Assembly (NCBI GenBank): GCA_023614405.1 | Contig: CM042684.1 | Coordinates: 468,357,650-468,421,649 of the forward strand | Direction of reading: 5' to 3' | Length of the DNA: 64,000 bases | Origin: Avena insularis | Taxonomy: Eukaryota; Streptophyta; Magnoliopsida; Poales; Poaceae | Shown here: positions 1-10,285 of the stretch, one piece after another | How the letters are laid out: every line of letters starts with the position of its first letter | How positions within the stretch are numbered: the first letter of the stretch is position 1 | Position numbers and translations under genes: made by a program | The notes under the pieces: generated by a model | Database searches by the model: none | What the model saw: only the letters and a program-made list of their open reading frames with translations | What the model was told of the DNA's origin: nothing

Positions 1-2243
1 TGGTTCTTCACACTAGCCCAGCTCTTGCCCTGATTGAGAGGAAAGAAGCTCACACCAAGGGTTTGGTGGCGCCTCACATGCCCACTGGCGAACGTTACCC
101 TTCGATCCTCATCGAGTTCGTCATGAACTGGAATAAGGCGGAGTTCGTCTACAACGACGATCTCCCAGAAAAGTTCGGCCCAGCTGAATTTTCCGCTCAG
201 ATGAATACTGCCGCCAAGGCCATTAACCTTGCTGGGCGTATGATGGAGGTACGTTGTTTCTTCTTTACGTGCTGTAGATAATAACCATTAGTCCCCGAGC
301 CTCCGGCGGAGTAACTTGTTACTCGGCCGGATGCCCCTTAGAAGATCAACGTAGCTGCATGTAAACTTTGAATATGCACACACCTAGAGCCGGGTTAAGT
401 TCCGCTTGGCCCGGATCTTGTACACTTCGAGTATGCACACACCTAGAGCCGGGTTAAGTTCCGCTTGGCCCGGATCTTGTACACTTCAAATATGCACACA
501 CCTAGAGCCGGGTTAAGTTCCGCTTGGCCCGGATCTTGTACACTTCGAATATGCACACACCTAGAGCCGGGTTAAGTTCCGCTTGGCCCGGATCTTGTAC
601 ACTTCGAATATGCACACACCTAGAGCCGGGTTAAGTTCCGCTTGGCCCAGATCTTGTACACTTTGAATATGCACACGCCTAGAGCCGGGTTAAGTTCCGC
701 TTGGCCCGGATCTTGTACACTTCGAATATGCACATACCTAGAGCCGGGTTAAGTTCCGCTTGGCCCGGATCTTGTACACTTCGAGTATGCACACGCCTAG
801 AGCCGGGTTAAGTTCCGCTTGGCCCGGATCTTGTACACTTCAAATATGCACATACCTAGAGCCAGGTTAAGTTCCGCTTGGCCCGAATCTTGTACACTTC
901 GAATATGCACCGAACTAACTCTACACGCCTGTGCCTTTGTCAGGTAACCACCAACCGTCGGAGCGCCGAGTTTCAGCGCCTGCTTGATACCCATAAGATC
1001 TTGCGTGCAAAACACGTTGCACTTGGCGCGGAGCATGAAAAGAGAGGTAATTTCCTCCCTTAACACCTCACCATTTCGTTTGCTTCTGCCGGACTAACCT
1101 CCTTATTCGGTTTTTTGCAGCTGGGGTGGAGGCTGAAAACAAGATTATGCAGAAAAACTTGGAGGAAATCCAAGGTATGTCCCCTTTCGGCCAACGCCGC
1201 TGTGTTTTCCATTCTTTCTTTTTCTTGGCTCGGCAAACATTCACTCCTCGGCTTTGCCGGGTCAACACACTATTTCAGCATCGCTTGAGGATAGTGTGCC
1301 CGTGCCTGATATGATGCTGCATTTTCTCGAACAAGGTGACACATCAAGCCGAAATAAGAAGAAGGACGATGAGCTTGCCCTCCTCCGGACCAAGGACGGC
1401 GAGATAGCCAAACTCAAGGCCAAGATGGAGAAGATGAAGGCCCAACACAAAACCGAGCTCTAGAAAGTTGGCCAGAACTTCACCGAAGAGCGTGAGCGCT
1501 TTACCCTTCAGATTTCCAAGGACCAGGATCTGCTCAAGGAATCCGAAGTCCGGCTTGGGTCGGCGCTACGAGCTTGAACAACTTCGCAGACGCGATAGTT
1601 GTATCAAGGAGTTGACCCGGATCCATCGCCATATCTCACGTAAGTTTCTTCGCCTTGCCCGACCTAGTTTTCCGGGTTAGCTCATATGCCTTTGCTTCAA
1701 GATCCTCCCTTTCCTTATTTTCGATAACTTTCCGGAGGGTACGCCATCGCCAAGATTACCGCTGCCAAACAAATTTCGCCAAGAGAGGGGTACTCCCATC
1801 TCCTCGACGCTATGGTCCGGATCTTCAACACATTCCGCCAAGCGAGGATGCTCCGAAAGGATCACGCCTCATGGAAAAACTGATGGAGATTGAGACTCAA
1901 CTTGACCTCTGGAGGAATCACTGGGCGTGCCACAGACATACCCTTCTCCATCATATCCTTTCATGGTACGAGAAAATCGATCTGAGCCTGCTCACCCGCC
2001 GACGCACCGGATCCAAATGGACCGATGATCCGGAGTGGGTAGCTCGGCGCCAGGCTTGCGCCTACAGCCTCATCGAATATTCTCCACCATGACTGGGTTG
2101 AGGGGCCGAGCTTTCTGGACTCCGGTGAGGAGGAGCAGATGGAGAACGTGGAGGATGGGTCGGGCGATGATGGAGAAGATGCTGCTTCAGATATTGAAGA
2201 CAGTGATGATGACGCTGAACTTCCTCCTCCTGCCGCTCCTTAG
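1..2243 (+). pseudogene. Antisense multi-exon gene (aORF) of Gypsy-1, 5' end off the window
   Basis: The gene is plus strand, opposite to gag-pol. Exons consistent in splice consensus and phase are 1-248 (open to the edge, phase 0), 944-1046, 1121-1174 and 1279-about 1639, then about 1738-2243. Introns start GT (gtacgt, gtaatt, gtatgt, gtaagt) and end AG (tttgtcag, ttttgcag, tatttcag, then a weaker one). Joined, they give a lysine/glutamate-rich, probably coiled-coil middle (DDELALLRTKDGEIAKLKAK) and an acidic C-terminus (DGEDAASDIEDSDDDAELPP) ending at TAG 2241-2243. The copy is dead: TAG at 1461-1463, a frameshift near 1575, and stops near 1882 and 2089. Such aORFs are known in Tat-lineage elements and some match the 'putative gypsy type transposon' domain; that match is an untested guess here. 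Function is unknown. Confidence 0.75.
363..912. repeat. 59-bp tandem minisatellite, 9 full units plus a partial
   Basis: The anchor tatgcac recurs at 373, 432, 491, 550, 609, 668, 727, 786, 845 and 904, an exact 59-bp period. Units differ at only a few positions (for example ttcgaa/ttcgag/ttcaaa, and cacac/catac/cacgc). Each unit contains ccggg...cccgg, a short inverted repeat with a loop of about 15 nt. The array fills most of intron 1 (249-943) of the antisense gene. The near-perfect units suggest recent amplification relative to the decayed coding parts. Confidence 0.95.
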
Positions 2244-2854
2244 TTGAAAAAACTTGAAAATTTATCAGATCCCCAGTATGCCGGGTGCAATTGTATGCTG
2301 AATACCTAATATTTTGCTACTATGCTTGTATCCTGGATTAACTTGGGCGTAGTCCCTGAGTTCCATTTTCTTGTTCGTCCAATTCTCCGGCTCGATCCGT
2401 GTCTACCTTGATTCGGTTTTACGACTTACGAACCCGAGCTTCAAGAATTGTTTTAACAATACTGAGAAACTGTGAGGCTTGGCTCAAAATAATTCAACAT
2501 AATAGCTTGAAAGTAAATACGGGGTTAGTCGAAAAAAAAAACGTTAGCTGGAATAGGATCATTTCCTTAGTAGTTTTTCATGTGCTACGCAATTCCAAAC
2601 TTGTTCCCTTGCTCGCCATGAAGCCAATTCTTGTTGGACAGTAGCGAGTCGAAGGGTTGGGTTTTTGGTGCTCACACATTACTAATCCAGGTTAAGCGAA
2701 ACGAGTCATTCCAGCTAACGCATAAAAAGTAACAACAATCATTTATTAAGGCAGTCCCCGAGTTACTGCTCGAGGCTCCGCTATTTCATTGATAGGCTCA
2801 TTGCTGACATACATACCGACATATGAGGATGACTTGGGTACATACGCTCTATAG
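2244..2854. other. Convergent 3' noncoding spacer between aORF and pol of Gypsy-1
   Basis: No supported coding region. The plus-strand antisense gene ends at 2243 and minus-strand pol ends at 2855, so the two transcripts converge on this 0.6-kb spacer, which should hold both 3' UTRs. It contains one of three exact copies of agtccccgag (2753-2762). The equivalent spacer in Gypsy-2 is 60096-60660, of similar length. Confidence 0.7.
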
Positions 2855-4180
2855 CTAAGTGTAGAAGGGACGAAGTAGTGCTACATTCCACGGTCGCTTG
2901 GATTCCTCTCCGGACCTGTCCGCCTTGTTCTTTTCCTGTGGCTTTGCATCTATGAGATAGTAAGAGTCATTGTGCAATGCTTTGCTCACAATAAATGGTC
3001 CTTCCCATGGGGGGGATAATTTATGCATGCCAGTGGTACGCTGTACCAACCGGAGCACCAGATCGCCTTCCCGGAAGACTCGGGGGCACACTTTCCGGCT
3101 ATGATAGCGTCGGAGATTTTGCTGATATATGGCGGATCCAGACAAGCTGCCTTCGCTTCTTCCAGCAGATCAACATCATTTTGCCAGGCTTCTTGCACTT
3201 CGGCTTCTGTGTATTGGGTGACTCTAGGCGAATCATGCTCTATGTCGGCTGGTAATACAGTTCTGCCCCATATACCAGAAAGAACGGCGTGTAGCCTGTT
3301 GATCGATTCGGAGTGGTTCTTAAACTCCACAATACCGCTGGTAGTTCTTCTATCCAGCACCCCGCTGATCTTTGCAGCGGCTCAATGAGCCGGGGTTTTA
3401 TCCCGGATAGCACTAATCCGTTGGATCTTTCCACTTGTCCGTTCGATGCGGGGTGGGCTACCGAGGCTATGTCGAGTCGGATTTTCTTATCTCGGCAGAA
3501 TCGTGCAAATGCTCCTTCAGCAAAATTGGTGCCGTTGTCAGTTATGATACTATGAGGATAACCGTATCTCAAGATGATGTCTTTGAGAAATGTCACAGCC
3601 GTAGCCCCATCACATTTTCTTATAGGCTTCACTTCGATCCATTTTGTAAACTTGTCCACCATGACCAGAATGTGCGTCATGTTCCCTTTTGCTGGTTTGA
3701 ACGGGCCAACCATATCCAAGCACCACATAGCAAATGGCCACGTAATTGGTATGGTTTTGACTTCGGACATAGGCATATGTGTCTTGGTGGCGTATCTTTG
3801 GCAACCATTGCATTTTCTCACCATATCTTCGGCCTGCTCCAAGGCGCTTGGCCAGTAAATCCATGTCGGAATGCCTTTGCCACTAAGGCCCGGGATGAGG
3901 TGTGATGCCCGCATTCTCCTTGGTGTATATCTCGGAGGATGTCAAGTCCTTCTTCCGGACCAACACACCTCTGGAGGACACTGGTTACACTCCGCTTGTA
4001 CAGCTCGGAATTGATGATTGTGTAAGCTTTGGCCCTCCGAGTTTGCACGCTAGCACTTCCTCGGGTAATGTTCCATCTTTCAAGAACTTGTATATAGGCA
4101 GGCCCAAGCTGGTGCTTTCGCCAAGGGAACATCTCCTCATCAATTTCCATCCGATCCACCGGCATAACTTCAACCGGGTC
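2855..4180 (-). pseudogene. Gypsy-1 integrase
   Basis: Integrase inserts the cDNA into the genome. On the minus strand the N-terminal zinc-binding region shows GECGHH near 3940-3960 and CNGC near 3790. The catalytic core shows the three acidic positions as CLDMVGPF (near 3710), ITDNGTNF (near 3535) and NGQVERSNGL (near 3430). The C-terminal part (KLSPPWEGPF, near 3000) ends RPFYT at the stop at 2855-2857. The reading frame changes near 3870, near 3270 and again near 3120, so the domain is intact in sequence but not translatable as one protein. Pairwise it matches the Gypsy-2 integrase domain by domain. Confidence 0.9.
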
Positions 4181-4188
4181 TTGTTGAA

Positions 4189-4272
4189 TAGTCCCCGGGT
4201 CTAGCGAGGTAGTCCCCGAGTTTGCCGAGGTAGTCCCCAGGTTTGCCAAGGCAATCCCCGGGTTCAGCGCAC
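4189..4272 (-). repeat. 21-bp tandem repeat (4 units) in the pol linker
   Basis: Four consecutive 21-bp units (tagtccccgggtctagcgag plus g, and three variants) start at 4189, 4210, 4231 and 4252. On the minus (coding) strand the length is a multiple of three and the repeat encodes heptapeptides such as PGIALAN, LGTTSAN and SGTTSLD between RNase H and integrase. Its core agtccccgag also occurs at 290-299 and 2753-2762 in noncoding parts of the same element. Confidence 0.9.
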
Positions 4273-4379
4273 TACCTTCCATGTCAATGTCCATGGGTTC
4301 AGCTCCGGATTCCGCGTTTTCCGGAACATAAATTGAGTCGGTTCCTGGGGACGGCCTGATAGATGGCTTTCTGAGGTGC

Positions 4380-4870
4380 TCCAATGCAACGCCTGGTGGA
4401 ATTACTGTCGGGTCGAACCGAGCTTCGACAAAGATGTCGGCTTTCGCTTTGTACATGATGAAATTCACATCCTCAAAGTAACCCGAGATTTTCTCGCACA
4501 TGAAATCTGTATAGTGCCATGTTTGGATCCAGGCCCCACACTCCGGACACTTGTCAGACATTAGATCGAGTCTCCAAAGCAGATTATCCGTCTTATGCCA
4601 ATTTCCTTTGCCACTTTGAGACCATGCACAAGAGCCTCAGATTCAGCGACATTGTTCGATGTCATAAATGGATCTGCACACGCATTTGAGCTGATCCTTT
4701 TTGGCGAGGTAAGCACAACCCCGACGCCTAATCCGGTTTTGGTCTTCGATCCGTCAAAATGCATCCTCCAATAGTTTGGATCTGGTGGCGGTGGTTCAGA
4801 TTGTACCGCCCAATCCACTAAAAAGTCCGCTATAGCTCGACTTGATCGCTTCTCTTCGTCAGATCATGGG
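4380..4870 (-). pseudogene. Gypsy-1 RNase H
   Basis: Minus-strand RNase H that would degrade the RNA of the RNA:DNA hybrid. The first catalytic Asp is in MHFDGSKTKTGLGVGVVL (near 4755), the Glu in AESEALVHGL (near 4640) and the next Asp in CFGDS (near 4570). A stop directly follows GDS (normally continuing DLV). Beyond it the frame continues with the conserved linker VALEHLRKPSIRPSP near 4365, which is shared with Gypsy-2 (FLEHLKVPSIKG). The RT-RH connection just upstream (4870-5320) is recognisable but carries several stops. Confidence 0.8.
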
Positions 4871-4989
4871 GCGTATGGTGCTAGCTCAATTGCCCATTTC
4901 GCGATTCTGCCGTCAGATCTTTGTTACCCATTATCTCGATATGGGGCTTCAGATATCACTTTGATGGGATGCTCCTCAAAGTAGTGCTT

Positions 4990-6010
4990 TAACTTCTTTG
5001 CTGCCATATAAACTCAGATGCCACCTTTTGAAAATGCGGTAGTTCTGTTTGAGGCGCATAATACCGCTCAAGTAATACACTAGTCTCGCGACCGACTTAC
5101 CTCTTCATCTCGCTCCACTACAATCACTGACTTACAACTCGGTTGGTTGCGGCTATGTAGAGCAACATTGGCTCCTTCGACAAGGAGAAGCTAACACCGT
5201 GCAATGGCCAACATCTTTTTTAAGTGGGCAAAGCTTCATCGCTCAAGGTGTCCAAACGAATTTATCTGATTTTTTCATGAGTTGGTGAGAGGCATTGCTT
5301 TTCCCTAGCTGACATACAAACCGACTCAACGACGCCAGCATCCAAAGGAACTTCGACGCCATTGAGACACTTCGCAGCTCCATTCGCTCGATGGCTCGGA
5401 TCTTAGTTGGATTGACCTTGATACCTCTACCGGAGACGAAATCCTAGTAATTTCCCAGCCGGGACACCAAGGTACAGTTCTCAGGTTAAGCTTCATTCGA
5501 ATCTCCTCAAGTTCGCGAATGTTTGCCTTTATGTCGCCAAGGAGCGTTGCGCTTTCCTTGGTCTTGATAACCACATCGTCCATGTAAACTTGCACATTTT
5601 GACCTATTTGATCTAGCAAACATTTTTGCATACAACTTTGTTACGTTGATCCTTCTTTTCGTAAACCAAACGGCATAGTGCGATAGCAATAAGCCCCGAA
5701 CGGGGTAATAAAGGCAGTTTTATTTGATCATCCGGTTCAGGGTATCCGTGGAAACCAGAATAGGCGTCAATAAATGACAACAGTTCACATCCCGCGGTAG
5801 AGTCGATTACCTGATCTATCCTCGGCTGAAATGGATCTTTCGGACATGCCTTGTTCAGGTTCGTGTAATCGATACACATACGCCAAACCACTGCCACGTT
5901 CAGATCATCCTTCTTCTTTTCTACCAGTACCGGATTAGAGAGCCAATCCGGATATAACACTTCCATGATAAATCCTGCTGCTAGCAACCGAGCTATCTCA
6001 TCACCAATGA
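4990..6010 (-). pseudogene. Gypsy-1 reverse transcriptase
   Basis: Minus-strand RT copying the genomic RNA into cDNA. Motifs in order: WRMCIDYTNLNKACPKDPF (near 5885-5830), FIDAYSGFHGY (near 5765), then after a shift of frame QVYMDDVVIKTK (near 5590) with the YMDD catalytic box intact. Between FIDAYSG and YMDD the finger/palm residues are scrambled by small indels. Downstream, LSRFVCQLGKS and KKLKHYFEEHPIKVI are visible in changing frames with stops. It would be inactive. In sequence it is closest to the RT of Gypsy-2. Confidence 0.85.
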
Positions 6011-6392
6011 CCTTTCTCCTATCCTCGAAGCCGGAGAGGCTGCTTCACCGCCTTGCTCGGTCCTACATTCAAAGAGTGCTCGCCAACTCCTAACACCTTG
6101 CAAGTCCTGTGTGGACCAAGCAAAAATATCCCGATTCTCATGGAGGAAGTTGACGAGCTCGCTTTCCTATTTGTCAGTTAGCCCGGCCCCAATCGTCAAG
6201 GTACGCTCCGGAAACATGTTATCCACCGGGATCTTCTTGGTGTCCTTCGCGGCTTGAAATGAAATGCTTCCATGCGGGTTGCTTAACGCCGCATATCGCT
6301 GCGCTGACCGAGCTAATGCCGCCACCTCTTGGATTTTTCTTTTCTCTTGGGCAATTACGGTGACTCGCTAGGTTAGACCCGCTGAGGCACAC

Positions 6393-6923
6393 TCAATGGA
6401 ACGCCGGAAATCCCCAAATGATAGTAATTGCCCCACTTGGCCCGGGCAGCTTCATCTTCAGATAACCAACGTGGCAACTTGCCATGAATTTGCCCATCGC
6501 TGGTCTCCCGAGTAATGCATGATACGCGCTCTCCAGGTTTACCACTTCGAACTCCAGATTTTTGGGTCGGCAGTTATCCCTCGTACCGAATAGCACGTCG
6601 ACCCGGACTTTGCCTATGGGTTCGTAGGATATGCCGGGCACGATACCGTGAAAAGTTATTCTCGTAGCCTGGAGCATGTTCTCCGAGATGCCCAACTTGC
6701 GCATCGTATCCGCATACATGATGTTAATGCTACTGCCATTGTCGATCAGTACCTTGGAGAATCTCACATGAATATTTGGTCCAATGAACGTCGGATCTAA
6801 CACTAGTGCATACGAGCCCGGACTTGGCATAAGCTTGGGATGATCTTTGACGCTCCAGGTAATTTCCTGGTCCAACCAAGACATGTACCTCGTCACTGCA
6901 GGCATAACCGCGTTAACCTCCAT
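6393..6923 (-). pseudogene. Gypsy-1 aspartic protease
   Basis: Retropepsin-type domain that would process the Gag-Pol polyprotein. The active-site strand reads VLIDNGSSINIMY (near 6740), where Gypsy-2 and most relatives have DGGSS, so the residue after the catalytic Asp is Asn instead of Gly. The second conserved strand, YHALLGRPAMGKF, is near 6510. The 176-codon stretch is open between stops, but its neighbours are in other frames, so it is a segment of a broken polyprotein. Confidence 0.85.
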
Positions 6924-6980
6924 ATGTCAGCGCTGCAAGATCTTCCTATCTGTTTCTTCTGTTGTGAACACACAATAGCT

Positions 6981-8734
6981 CTAGTGATGTTCCCTGTACT
7001 CATTTCTTCCCTCGTTTCCGGAGTACCTCTGATCCGGTTGTTGCTGGTTTTCTATCTGATGCACTGCATCCCTTCTCTCACTGTTGTCATACCTCGGTGG
7101 AGGGGGAGGCAACATCAGTTGCTGCATGTTTGCTCCGGAGAGCAATTGCTGCAGGGGTAACTCCTGCCGAGGTTGATCATTCCGAGGTGCCTGAGCATTC
7201 CCCGAACCACCTTGTTCTATCTTGCGCATCCACTCACATTGTCTAGTCATGTGACCCACCGGGCTGCTCGGATTTGGCATGTGAAACTTGCACGGCTGGT
7301 CCAACATTGACTCGTAGGTATACCTCGGACGATCTTTCTTTTCTTGCCATTGCTTCTTCTGCTCCGGAGTCCATGTTTTCTTGCCATCGTTTCGAGGAGT
7401 CCATTGCCCTCCCGTTCTCTAGCGTTTGGTTGCCTCGCCTTGGCTGATCTTGATTCACGGCCGCAACTTGTTGCAGCCATATCGATGGTCCGCCTATCGC
7501 TCTCCTTTTCCCTCAGAATCGTTCCTCCGGGATGACCCGGATCCGTCCCTCGGATAGTACTCCTCATTTGACTCGTTCGACGCGATCCTAGGTTGAGTTG
7601 GATCACCCAAAGCATAAGAATCCGCGATCCGGATCATCTCTGCCAATGTGAGTGGCATTTTCCTTTGCAATTTCATCCACAACTCGCTGCCATATCTACA
7701 TCCTTGTGCGAACCATGCTATAGCCTGTGACTCTATGACTCCCTCACACGAGTTTCTCACGGTACACCACCGGGTCAAGAATTCACGGGCCGTTTCGTTA
7801 GATCTCTGCTTGCACATTGCCAGGGTCTGCGGTCTATTTGGTCTCTGATACGTACTTGAGAAGTTGCTGATGAACATTTCTTCAAAATCTATCCAGCAAT
7901 TGATGTTTCCGGGTGGCAAATTATTCAGCCAAACCCTAGCTGGACCTTCCAACATTTGGGGTACATATCGTACAACCCACCTCAAGTTGCCAGTCGCAAT
8001 TTTCACAGTTGTTGCGTAGTTTATCAGCCAATCCTCCGGCTTCGTACTGCCGTCATACGTCTTCGTGCCCCTGGGTAACTGGAAATTGGGTACTGGCGGT
8101 TCCTTCATGATCCGGGGCCCAAAGCATGCTGGACCCGGAGGACCTTGACATCCGGTTTCAATCTTGCGTCATCCGACATCAAATCTCTGTTTCCCAATCT
8201 CGACCCTATCACATGATAGTCCGGTCTAGCATATCCCGCATTCATCATCTCCGAGTCTCCATCGTTGTATCCGTCTTGCTCTCGTTGTGCTCCTCTCTGT
8301 TGCATACCCCGGCCGGCACTTTGCTCTTGCCTTGGTGCATTCCGCTGCTGCGGTTGACCCGCTCCCACCGGGTTTCGCTGTCCGGCATTGCCGTTGACAG
8401 CATTCCCTTGACCGGCATTGCCTTGGTCGTGGTTACCTCGGCTCACACTTCGTCGATCGTCGTTTTTCCGTATCTCTTTTTCCTTTCCCGCACGCGTTGG
8501 GTCGCACAAAACGATCTGCTTGTTCCGTCTGGCCGAGGTTACTACCTCTTCTCTTCTAGGGCCACCATGAGGCGATGATGCGGCTCCAGTGGATTTCTCC
8601 GGGTTACCCATCACCGAATGGACGATTTTAAAAGCTCCAACTCTCTTCGGGTTACCTCTCAACAGCTCCTCATTCTGCCTGTTCGCGATCCGAACCAGCT
8701 CGTTAACCCGGTCTTGTCTTTTGGCGGGCTTCAC
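6981..8734 (-). pseudogene. Gypsy-1 gag (capsid/nucleocapsid region)
   Basis: The upstream half (8734-8105) is low complexity, rich in Gly, Asn, Gln and Arg (GNAGQGNAVNGNAGQRNP). The capsid core (8108-7494) shows TYDGSTKPEDWL, MLEGPARVWLNNLP, FEEMFISNFSSTYQRP and TAREFLTRWCTVRNSCEGV, all typical of retrotransposon Gag. A nucleocapsid-like motif, CKFH...GHMTRQC, is near 7290-7225; it has C-H-H-C spacing unlike the classical CCHC knuckle but like the CVHH...SHTNAEC of Gypsy-2. Frame changes near 8110, 7500 and 7300 split the gene. Confidence 0.8.
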
Positions 8735-8999
8735 CCGTCAGACCCTTCTAGCTTCGGACGCCATGGCATCTGCTGCTCTAAGGTTCTTCGTCGGGTACTA
8801 TACTTCGCAACCCCACGCATGTATAGTTTTCCAACCCTTCCGTCCATCATCACCTTCTCATTCATCTCGCTTATGAGGTTTCTTCCTTTACCCTCATCGA
8901 TCAACCTTGTTTGTTGATATTCGCATGAGCGTCATGTTCAACGAGTGTTGAGCCGCTGCTATTTTCTTTGTGCCCTCCAAGATCTTTTGCGGGTCTCCT

Positions 9000-9475
9000 C
9001 TAGCTCGCCTCAGCTCGAGTCGGATCTACCAGCGTCACCGGGTTAGCCAAGCTATCCATAGCTTCCTCAAGACGCTCAGGCCTCCACGGAGGACCCCTAG
9101 CTTTCCTCGGTGCCTTGGGTGTTACCTCCGGGTTTGGCATTGGATCCTTGCTCACGCCCGCACTCGGCGCGGTCATCATCACCTCTGCATGGCTCGGGGA
9201 GCGGGCGACACGCGCCCCGCGAGCCACGACGAGGGGTGGTTCCCCCGCATCTACGACGCGACGCGGATGAACGCAAGACACGTCCACGGCAACATAGACC
9301 CTGTGCGCACCGAGCTTGACGAAGATGCCGTTGCGCGGGAGGGGGCGCGTGCCGAAGCAGCCAGCGTTGTCGCTGACGTAGTCCAGCGCATCGAAGCGCT
9401 GAACGAGCCCAGAGACGATGCGTTCGCCGGTCCCGATGTAATTTCCCATCCGGATCTTCACCCCTGCTAGCGCCG
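9000..9475 (-). pseudogene. Gypsy-1 5' leader and N-terminal gag segment
   Basis: Immediately downstream of the PBS a minus-strand frame is open to a stop at 9000-9002, with VKIRMGNYIGTGERIVSGLV, VSDNAG and VYVAVDVS. The same position in Gypsy-2 reads ARIRIGETIALGRILYASD, so both elements begin their first reading frame with an IR[MI]G..I..G motif right after the PBS. The frame then moves through proline/arginine-rich sequence before the main gag region. No confident initiator codon; the open frame runs up through the PBS into the LTR. Confidence 0.55.
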
Positions 9476-9478
9476 CTA

Positions 9479-9496
9479 GCCCCACGGTGGGCGCCA
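9479..9496 (-). other. Primer binding site of Gypsy-1
   Basis: On the minus strand, two bases inside the LTR end, lies TGGCGCCCACCGTGGGGC. The identical 18-mer lies two bases inside the LTR of Gypsy-2 (52804-52821). TGG at the start pairs with the CCA end of a tRNA. I cannot name the cognate tRNA with confidence. Confidence 0.85.
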
Positions 9497-9498
9497 AC

Positions 9499-10285
9499 TG
9501 TCGTGGTGGTGTCACGGCAGATGCCATGGATAGGCTGAAGGTGGGGACTAATATGCGCTAGGGGAATCCAGGGAGGGATAGTAGAGTGATTCTCTACGTG
9601 CTTCATATTGATGTTCTATCTCTCAGATTACAAGTGCTCCTTGAGCTGTATTGACAAGAGGAGGAAGAAGAAACTCTCTTACTCTTGCCTACCAACTAGC
9701 CCCGAGAACCCTAGATCCACTAGTGCTCTCCTTGCTATGTATCTGAAAAGACCCAACCTCATTAGAACCCCAACCCCCCCTTATATAGGGGTGGTTCGGT
9801 CCTGGCCTAGGGCATACGTGGAGGCATATTCCTAAGAATATGCCTCCTCCCAAATTAGTAACCCGACAGGGGTGCTTTTCCCCCACGTCACTCTTGCTTT
9901 AGCGACGTTGCCTCTACGGCGCCTGCGTCAGCCGACGTGAGCGTCGTCACCCTTGTCGGCCACGATCCTGGTCCCGCCTTGCTTTATTCGCTCATCCAAG
10001 ATGCACCGGCCTTATTTTGACCAGAGATATTCGTTCCTTCTCCTAGAAGCCAAACGAGGATCCGGATCACAGTTGATCCGGCCACACCTGTTCCTGCATA
10101 TAAGCTAGACAAGTGTCTCCGACTTATTCCTTGAGTCGGACGAGACAATGTTAGGCGACCCCCTGGTCCGGGTTACTCCGTGATCCGTCCTGCCTTGAGG
10201 TGACTCGGCCAGCATCCGCTTTGACCTTGCCGAACCTCGGCCCTTATGCCCCGGAGTGACCCTACCCGGGGTTATCCCCCCAACA
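9499..10285 (-). repeat. 5' LTR of Gypsy-1 (787 bp)
   Basis: On the minus strand it starts TGTTGGGGGGATAACCCC at 10285 and ends CACCACCACGACA at 9499, next to the PBS. A TATA-like ctatataa lies on the minus strand at 9788-9781. Only one LTR is visible, so LTR-LTR divergence cannot be judged. It shares its terminal CGACA and PBS spacing with the Gypsy-2 LTR but is otherwise of different length (787 versus 512 bp). Confidence 0.9.
9781..9788 (-). promoter_or_regulatory. TATA box of Gypsy-1 LTR
   Basis: CTATATAA on the minus strand, 500 bp into the LTR, followed by GGGGTTCT-type sequence. It is the only good TATA element in the LTR and would start transcription toward gag. Confidence 0.6.

Larger units (their letters stand above)
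1..10285 (-). mobile_element. Gypsy-1: Tat-lineage Ty3/Gypsy LTR retrotransposon, 3' end off the left edge
   Basis: Read on the minus strand the order is 5' LTR (9499-10285), PBS (9479-9496), gag (about 9460-6990), protease (6923-6393), reverse transcriptase (about 6010-5000), RNase H (about 4850-4380) and integrase (about 4180-2855). This PR-RT-RH-IN order defines Ty3/Gypsy. Downstream of pol lies a gene on the opposite strand (1-2243), the hallmark arrangement of the Tat/Ogre/Retand group. The 3' LTR is not in the window. Pol is broken by frameshifts and stops throughout, so this copy cannot be autonomous. It is inserted in Copia-A; the five bases after the LTR (gtatg, 10286-10290) should recur at its other end. 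The family name was not determined. Confidence 0.9.

Noticed and set aside
363..912. CRISPR-like array
   Set aside because: Repeats are contiguous with no unique spacers, in an intron of a plant retrotransposon; it is a minisatellite.
9097..9606. Several long overlapping ORFs around the Gypsy-1 PBS on both strands
   Set aside because: GC-rich sequence opens many frames; only the minus frame with the motif shared with Gypsy-2 is supported.
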